Shown: piece after piece, positions 6,350-10,616 of the stretch | Layout of the letters: the number at the start of each line of letters is the position of its first letter | Numbering within the stretch: position 1 is the stretch's first letter | Assembly (NCBI GenBank): GCA_900547565.1 | Contig: URHI01000071.1 | Location: forward strand, 1 to 10,616 | DNA length: 10,616 nucleotides | Source of the DNA: an uncultured Eubacteriales bacterium | GTDB taxonomy: Bacteria > Bacillota > Clostridia > Oscillospirales > CAG-272 | Reading direction: 5' to 3' | Program-made: the position numbers and the translations under genes | The notes under the pieces: generated by a model | What the model was told of the DNA's origin: nothing | The model's input: only the letters and a program-made list of their open reading frames with translations | Database searches by the model: none

Positions 6350-6359
6350 CGAGGTATTA

Positions 6360-6464
6360 GCGTGAAAGTTGCTTCCCTCTAAAAGTGAAATGTACTTTTT
6401 CACGCACAAATTTTGCCGAGGCAAAAATTCACTGATTACTATTTGTGCTGCCGCAAAGCGGCAG
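6360..6464 (+). promoter_or_regulatory. Hairpin-rich pyrG leader
   Basis: The 128-bp gap before pyrG holds three abutting hairpins. GCGTGAAA (6360-6367) can pair with TTTCACGC (6398-6405). GCACAAAT (6404-6411) pairs perfectly with ATTTGTGC (6441-6448) and encloses a small stem TTTTGC-CGAG-GCAAAA (6411-6426). CTGCCGC-AAA-GCGGCAG (6448-6464) is a perfect 7-bp stem ending two bases before the ribosome site. Adjacent stems share one or two bases, so they compete. No stem is followed by a clear U-run, and I found no GGGC-type start like that of Bacillus pyrG CTP attenuation. No convincing separate promoter was seen; TATAAA at 6341 lacks a good -35. The role is open. Confidence 0.45.
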
Positions 6465-6477
6465 AATGGAGGTTACT

Positions 6478-8085
6478 ATGACAAAATTCATCTTTGTGAC
6501 CGGAGGTGTGGTATCGGGCCTTGGAAAGGGCATCACCGCGGCCTCTCTTGGCAGACTTCTCAAAGCCCGCGGGCTCAAGGTAGCCGCACAAAAGCTGGAT
6601 CCATATATCAACGTTGATCCCGGTACCATGAGCCCTTACCAGCACGGCGAGGTGTATGTCACCGAGGACGGAGCCGAAACAGATCTTGACCTCGGCCACT
6701 ATGAGCGTTTCATAGACGAGGATCTTAATAAATACTCAAACCTGACCACCGGTAAGGTATACTGGAATGTTCTGAACAAGGAACGCCGCGGCGAATATCT
6801 CGGCTCAACCGTACAGGTAATACCGCACATCACGAATGAGATCAAGGATTTTATCTATCGTGTCGGCAAAAAGACCGGTGCAGACGTTGTTATCACCGAG
6901 ATCGGCGGCACTATCGGAGATATTGAATCACAACCGTTTATTGAAGCCGTGCGCCAGATCTCGCTTGAGGTAGGACGTGAAAACAGCCTGTTCATCCATG
7001 TGACACTTGTCCCGTTCCTGCGCGGCTCGGACGAGCATAAGTCAAAACCTACCCAGCATTCGGTCAAGGAGCTGCAGGGAATGGGCATCAATCCCAACAT
7101 CATAGTACTGCGCTGTGACGAACCGCTGGAAGAATCGATCTTCAAGAAAATTTCACTGTTCTGCAACGTAAAGCCCGACTGCGTAATTGAAAATATAACT
7201 CTTCCCTACCTGTACGAGGCACCGCTGATGCTTGAAAAGTCCAACTTTTCGTCTGTTGTGTGCCGCGAGTTGGGCATTGACACCCCTGCCCCGGATCTTC
7301 GTGAATGGGAAAACATGGTTGAGCGCATCAAAGGGCGTGAGCGCGAGGTGCATATCGGCCTTGTCGGCAAATATGTGCAGCTGCATGACGCATATCTGTC
7401 GGTGGCAGAAGCCATGAGACACGCCGGTTACACTCTGAATACACATATACGTATTGACTGGATAGACTCCGAAACGCTGACCGAAAATGATTATGCCGCC
7501 CGGCTGTCCGGGCTTGACGGCATAATAGTGCCGGGTGGCTTCGGCGGCCGCGGTATTGACGGCATGATTCTTTCCGCAAAATACGCCCGTGAGCACAACG
7601 TACCCTATTTCGGAATATGCCTCGGCATGCAGATAGCCGTTATCGAGTACGCGCGCGACGTTGCCGGCATCACCGATGCTCATTCCGGAGAATTTGACGA
7701 GCTGTGCCAGCACAAGGTCATCGACTTCATGCCCGGTCAAAGCGATGACATCGACAAGGGCGGGACTTTGCGCCTCGGTGCATATCCCTGCGTTATCAAA
7801 AGCGGTACTACTATGGAACGTTGCTACGGCACGACCGATATTTCCGAACGTCACCGCCACCGTTATGAGTTCAATAACGACTACCGTGACACTTTGACCG
7901 CTGCCGGGCTGACGCTCTCCGGGCTCTCCCCAGACGGCCGTCTTGTTGAGACCGTCGAGCTGACCGACCGTCCCTTCTTTGTCGGCGTGCAGTATCACCC
8001 CGAGTTCAAGTCCCGTCCTAACCGCGCACACCCGCTGTTTTGCGGATTCATCGGTGCGGCCATTGAAAGAAAGTACGGAAAATAA
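6478..8085 (+). CDS. pyrG: CTP synthase (glutamine-hydrolysing)
   Basis: A 535-residue CTP synthase, the usual family length. It converts UTP, ATP and glutamine to CTP in the last step of pyrimidine nucleotide synthesis. The N-terminal synthetase domain begins TKFIFVTGGVVSGLGKGITA with the P-loop, followed by VYVTEDGAETDLDLGHYERF and EIGGTIGDIES. The C-terminal class I amidotransferase domain has IIVPGGFGGRG, the nucleophile C381 in GICLGMQ, and H507 and E509 in YHPEF as the rest of the triad. The start at 6478 is preferred over an in-frame ATG at 6445 because TGGAGG (6467-6472) precedes it and the family N-terminus fits. It lies downstream of the nitrogen operon on the same strand and could be read through or independently controlled. 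All key residues are present. Confidence 0.97.
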   Translation: MTKFIFVTGGVVSGLGKGITAASLGRLLKARGLKVAAQKLDPYINVDPGTMSPYQHGEVYVTEDGAETDLDLGHYERFIDEDLNKYSNLTTGKVYWNVLNKERRGEYLGSTVQVIPHITNEIKDFIYRVGKKTGADVVITEIGGTIGDIESQPFIEAVRQISLEVGRENSLFIHVTLVPFLRGSDEHKSKPTQHSVKELQGMGINPNIIVLRCDEPLEESIFKKISLFCNVKPDCVIENITLPYLYEAPLMLEKSNFSSVVCRELGIDTPAPDLREWENMVERIKGREREVHIGLVGKYVQLHDAYLSVAEAMRHAGYTLNTHIRIDWIDSETLTENDYAARLSGLDGIIVPGGFGGRGIDGMILSAKYAREHNVPYFGICLGMQIAVIEYARDVAGITDAHSGEFDELCQHKVIDFMPGQSDDIDKGGTLRLGAYPCVIKSGTTMERCYGTTDISERHRHRYEFNNDYRDTLTAAGLTLSGLSPDGRLVETVELTDRPFFVGVQYHPEFKSRPNRAHPLFCGFIGAAIERKYGK

Positions 8086-8260
8086 CAGGCGCGCGGAAAG
8101 TTTCGCGCCATGCGTGCAAGGCGGAGGATTTCTCGCCCTTCGGGACGCGACGAGGGCTTTTCGCCCTTGACATCGGGCACTTCTTTGAAAAAAACGCCGC
8201 AAAAGCCTTTCACAGAAGGGTTTAGGTAATTGTTTCCATTCGAACAGCAGCCCACACAAA
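8086..8260 (+). other. Palindrome-rich intergenic stretch after pyrG
   Basis: No convincing gene. Right after the pyrG stop, GGCGCG (8088-8093) and CGCGCC (8104-8109) form a hairpin with no U-run. Further on, CCC-TTC-GGG (about 8136-8144) and AGGGC-TTTTC-GCCCT (8153-8167) are small stems. The density of short inverted repeats and the C/G-rich composition resemble mobile intergenic repeat units, but a second copy is not present in this window, so a repeat family cannot be asserted. Confidence 0.35.
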
Positions 8261-8298
8261 AACACTTGCTTACCAATAGCGGTATGCAAGTGTTTTTT
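8261..8298. terminator. Bidirectional Rho-independent terminator between pyrG and the convergent genes
   Basis: AACACTTGC (8261-8269) pairs with GCAAGTGTT (8286-8294), and above a TT/AT internal loop ACC (8272-8274) pairs with GGT (8281-8283), with loop AATAGC. On the plus strand six U follow (8293-8298), so it ends the pyrG transcript. On the minus strand the same stem is followed by UUUUUGUGUG, so it can also end transcripts of the two minus-strand genes coming from the right. Confidence 0.93.
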
Positions 8299-8365
8299 GT
8301 TGAACTGCTACAAAAGAATTTTCTGAAAAATCAATTTGAGACAGCCCTTATATTATAATACCGCA

Positions 8366-8755
8366 TCAATACGAATACCCGCCTAAAAATGCTGTCTGCG
8401 CCTCGGACAGCTGTCCGTAGAAATCATCTGAGAATAAAAACTCAAGCAACATAGCTTCGCAGGCCGAGATCACCTTGGGATCGTTTCCCTTCGGGAAGCA
8501 CTCGACATACTTCAAAAACAGCATATCCGCGGCGTCCTTACGTCCGACCAGTTCACGGACTGCGTTGAATTCACACTTATACCTTTCATATGCGCCCTGC
8601 GCCGGAGTTAGGTTGCTGCTAATACCAATCGAAAACGCCATGTAGTCAGAGTCAAAGATCTCGTCGACCAGATTTTTGGTGTCATATTTCAACTGATGAT
8701 TTGAAAACTGTTGCTTTTTCAGCTGTTTTTCCGCCGTATCGGAAGCGCACAGCAC
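8366..8755 (-). CDS. Small unrecognised protein, about 129 residues
   Basis: An open frame of up to 129 codons on the minus strand that I do not recognise. The predicted product is soluble, has no signal peptide or membrane segment, and is rich in acidic and aromatic residues towards the end (EFLFSDDFYGQLSEAQTAFL). Recognisable blocks are AYERYKCEFNAVRELVGRKD and YVECFPKGNDPKVISACEAM, which look like genuine helical protein sequence. The start is uncertain: the longest frame begins with GTG at 8755-8753, an in-frame TGA lies three codons upstream, and no good ribosome site is visible. An internal ATG at DYMAFSIG is possible. It follows the activase-like gene by 69 bp on the same strand and ends before the bidirectional terminator, so it could be the last gene of that operon. 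Confidence 0.6.
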   Translation of the reverse strand: MLCASDTAEKQLKKQQFSNHQLKYDTKNLVDEIFDSDYMAFSIGISSNLTPAQGAYERYKCEFNAVRELVGRKDAADMLFLKYVECFPKGNDPKVISACEAMLLEFLFSDDFYGQLSEAQTAFLGGYSY

Positions 8756-8824
8756 ATTGTATCATATGTTTTTCATAATTGCATCACTCGGTTGAGCTTT
8801 TACGATCTCTCTTTATTTCGGATA

Positions 8825-10616
8825 TTAAGACCGGCTTACGCTCCCGTCCTCCATGCGCTCTCGGGCTACTGCAAGCATCAGTTTTATTCGGTTGACCTGA
8901 TTGACCTCACTTGCTCCGGGATCATAGTCCACGGCGGCAATATTGGCCTCGGGATAGGTGGCGCGCAAAGCTTTGATAACTCCTTTGCCCATAACGTGGT
9001 TTGGCAGACAGCCAAACGGTTGTATACAGACTATATTGGGTACACCCTCATGTATCAGTTCGACCATTTCACCGCACAAAAACCATCCCTCGCCGTATTG
9101 GTTGCATGTTGAGAGAAACGGCTTTGCGTATTCCGCAACAGTACCGATATTCACCGGTGACGAAAACCGCCTGCTGTTTTCCAGTGCCTGTGCGGCGGGC
9201 GCGCGCAGGCGCTCAAGAGCATCTACTCCCACCGTCGAAACAATGCGGTTATACCACGGTCCGCCAAGCTCACGGCGCCTCGGCTCCTTGTCATAAACCA
9301 TCATAGCCATAAAGTCCAGGAAATCCGGGACTACTACCTCGGCACCCTCGCGCTCAAGCAGATCTACCAGGTGATTGTTGGCCAGCGGCATGTACTTCAC
9401 AAGTATCTCACCGACAATTCCTACCCGCGGCAATCTTCTGCTTTCGTCGATAGGCAGGGCCTCAAAGTCGCGCACGATGCCGCGGCAGATCTGACGGTAT
9501 GAGTATTGTTTTTCTTTTCCTGACAATGCATTTACGCATATTTCACGCCACTTTCGGTGTAGCTTGTCAGCACTTCCCCGCTCCACTTCATACGGCCGTA
9601 CGCGGTAGATACAGCGCATAAGCAGGTCACCCCATATGAGTGCCTTCATACCGTCAATAAGCATACCCGGCTTGACTCGGAAGCCGCTGTTGCTCTCCAG
9701 TCCGCCCGCATTGAGAGACACCACCGGGATGAACGACATACCTGCCTTATCAAGCGCCCGGCGGATAAAACCGACATAGTTGCTCGCACGGCAACAGCCG
9801 CCGGTCTGCGTCATGAGCAGCGCCAGCCGGTGTGTATCATAGCGCCCGGACAGCACCGCCTCCATCATTTGTCCCACCATTATCACTGACGGATAGCAAG
9901 CATCGTTGTTGACGTACTTCAGACCTATATCGACAGCTGATCGTGTGGCATTGTTTAGTATCTCAAAGTTAAAGCCGTACCGTCTGAACACCGGCTCTAC
10001 CAGATCAAAGTGAACCGGACTCATCTGCGGTGCAAGTATGGTATAGCCGTCGAGGAACATTTCACGGGTAAACTCGGCTCGTCTGTATTCATAATCACAC
10101 ACTGTGCAGCTGCACGTTTTTTTCATATTCATGGCTGCAAGCAGGCTACGTATGCGTATACGCGCCGCGCCGAGATTGTTGACCTCATCTATTTTGAGCA
10201 CGGTATAGAACTTGCCCGCCGACTCAAGTATCTCACATACCTGATCGGTGGTAACGGCATCGAGCCCACAGCCGAACGAATTGAGCTGAACGAGCTGCAG
10301 ATCGTCACTCCTGCCTACAAATTCGGCCGCGTCATACATGCGCGAATGGAATGTCCACTGATCAAGCACCCGCAGCTGCCGCTCCCCCTCGGGATGCGCC
10401 GGGACGCTGTCCTCGGTGAAAACATACAGGCCGTACGATGCTATCATTTCGGGAATTCCGTGGTTGATCTCGGGATCAATGTGGTACGGCCGTCCGGCCA
10501 GCACTATACCCTTCCGCCCCGCCGCGCGCATGCGGTCGAGCATGGCCTGTCCTTCACGGCGAATGTCGTTTTTGGCACGCAACTGTTCCTCCCATGCAGC
10601 ATGCGCTGCGGCCCTG
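8825..10616 (-). CDS. 2-hydroxyacyl-CoA dehydratase activase-related protein, C-terminal part, runs off right edge
   Basis: The C-terminal 596 residues of a very large protein of the acyl-CoA dehydratase activase family (BadF/HgdC-type ATPase domains, DUF2229, then an HgdB-like region), typically around 1400 residues in Clostridia. The frame is open to the right edge, so the ATPase part is outside the window. Family blocks seen are GIVLAGRPYHIDPEINHGIP, QLNSFGCGLDAVTTDQV, KIDEVNNLGAARIRIRSL, VNNDACYPSVIMVGQMMEA, TQTGGCCRASNYVGFIRRAL and CIQPFGCLPNHVMGKG. The conserved cysteines are plausible iron-sulfur ligands. Proteins of this kind are common in strict anaerobes; many lack a neighbouring dehydratase, and their substrate is unknown. 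A TTG at 10582 can be read as a start but only because of the window edge; homology continues upstream (AAAHAAWEEQ). Stop TAA at 8827-8825. Confidence 0.9.
   Translation of the reverse strand, partial: RAAAHAAWEEQLRAKNDIRREGQAMLDRMRAAGRKGIVLAGRPYHIDPEINHGIPEMIASYGLYVFTEDSVPAHPEGERQLRVLDQWTFHSRMYDAAEFVGRSDDLQLVQLNSFGCGLDAVTTDQVCEILESAGKFYTVLKIDEVNNLGAARIRIRSLLAAMNMKKTCSCTVCDYEYRRAEFTREMFLDGYTILAPQMSPVHFDLVEPVFRRYGFNFEILNNATRSAVDIGLKYVNNDACYPSVIMVGQMMEAVLSGRYDTHRLALLMTQTGGCCRASNYVGFIRRALDKAGMSFIPVVSLNAGGLESNSGFRVKPGMLIDGMKALIWGDLLMRCIYRVRPYEVERGSADKLHRKWREICVNALSGKEKQYSYRQICRGIVRDFEALPIDESRRLPRVGIVGEILVKYMPLANNHLVDLLEREGAEVVVPDFLDFMAMMVYDKEPRRRELGGPWYNRIVSTVGVDALERLRAPAAQALENSRRFSSPVNIGTVAEYAKPFLSTCNQYGEGWFLCGEMVELIHEGVPNIVCIQPFGCLPNHVMGKGVIKALRATYPEANIAAVDYDPGASEVNQVNRIKLMLAVARERMEDGSVSRS

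Noticed and set aside
7153..8289. Long minus-strand open frame (378 codons) antisense to pyrG
   Set aside because: It lies almost wholly within the fully conserved pyrG gene, its product matches nothing I recognise, and such frames are common shadows of GC-rich genes.
8336..8359. Plus-strand promoter (TTGAGA and TATAAT) pointing into the small minus-strand gene
   Set aside because: The spacer is only 12 bp and no gene lies downstream on that strand.
1..10616. CRISPR arrays, tRNA or rRNA genes, insertion sequences, phage genes
   Set aside because: No regularly spaced repeats, cloverleaf sequences, transposase or phage motifs were seen on either strand.

Overview
The window looks like a chromosomal segment of a strictly anaerobic Clostridia-type Firmicute, probably a relative of the Oscillospiraceae/Ruminococcaceae. 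The grounds are a type III glutamine synthetase, a three-piece archaeal-type glutamate synthase, an ANTAR regulator next to nitrogen genes, a large 2-hydroxyacyl-CoA dehydratase activase-type protein, strong AGGAGG-type ribosome sites and consensus sigma-A promoters. The species cannot be named from this sequence.

Layout. Positions 1-813 (minus) hold the N-terminal 271 residues of a type III glutamine synthetase (glnN) that runs off the left edge. A 338-bp divergent control region (814-1151) follows. It has a consensus promoter on each strand, back to back across an A/T-tract spacer, and a structured RNA leader on each side. Rightward from it runs a nitrogen-assimilation operon: glutaminase domain of glutamate synthase (1152-2243), FeS/FMN synthase domain (2243-3736), GXGXG domain (3789-4508), a short GlnA-like glutamine synthetase family protein (4524-5732) and an ANTAR antiterminator with a degenerate receiver domain (5765-6349). 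Next, after a 128-bp hairpin-rich leader, comes CTP synthase pyrG (6478-8085). A 280-bp intergenic region (8086-8365) carries a palindrome-rich stretch and a strong bidirectional terminator. It separates pyrG from two convergent minus-strand genes: a small unrecognised protein (8366-8755) and the C-terminal 596 residues of an activase/HgdB-type protein (8825 to the right edge).

How the parts fit. The two GS-family proteins and the split GOGAT form a GS/GOGAT set for ammonium assimilation. CTP synthase is itself a glutamine-consuming amidotransferase. The embedded ANTAR protein is the obvious candidate to act on the structured leaders of the divergent region. In the glnN leader two tandem hairpins share a repeated arm, so arms can be swapped; the second hairpin ends in a U-run just before the ribosome site. 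In the operon leader a long hairpin abuts a second one that covers the ribosome site. The ANTAR protein's receiver lacks the phospho-acceptor aspartate and the acidic pair, so phosphorelay control is unlikely and another input is implied. I consider this regulator plus leader circuit the most interesting content of the window. The leaders do not show the loop described for classic ANTAR RNA targets, so the link is a hypothesis.
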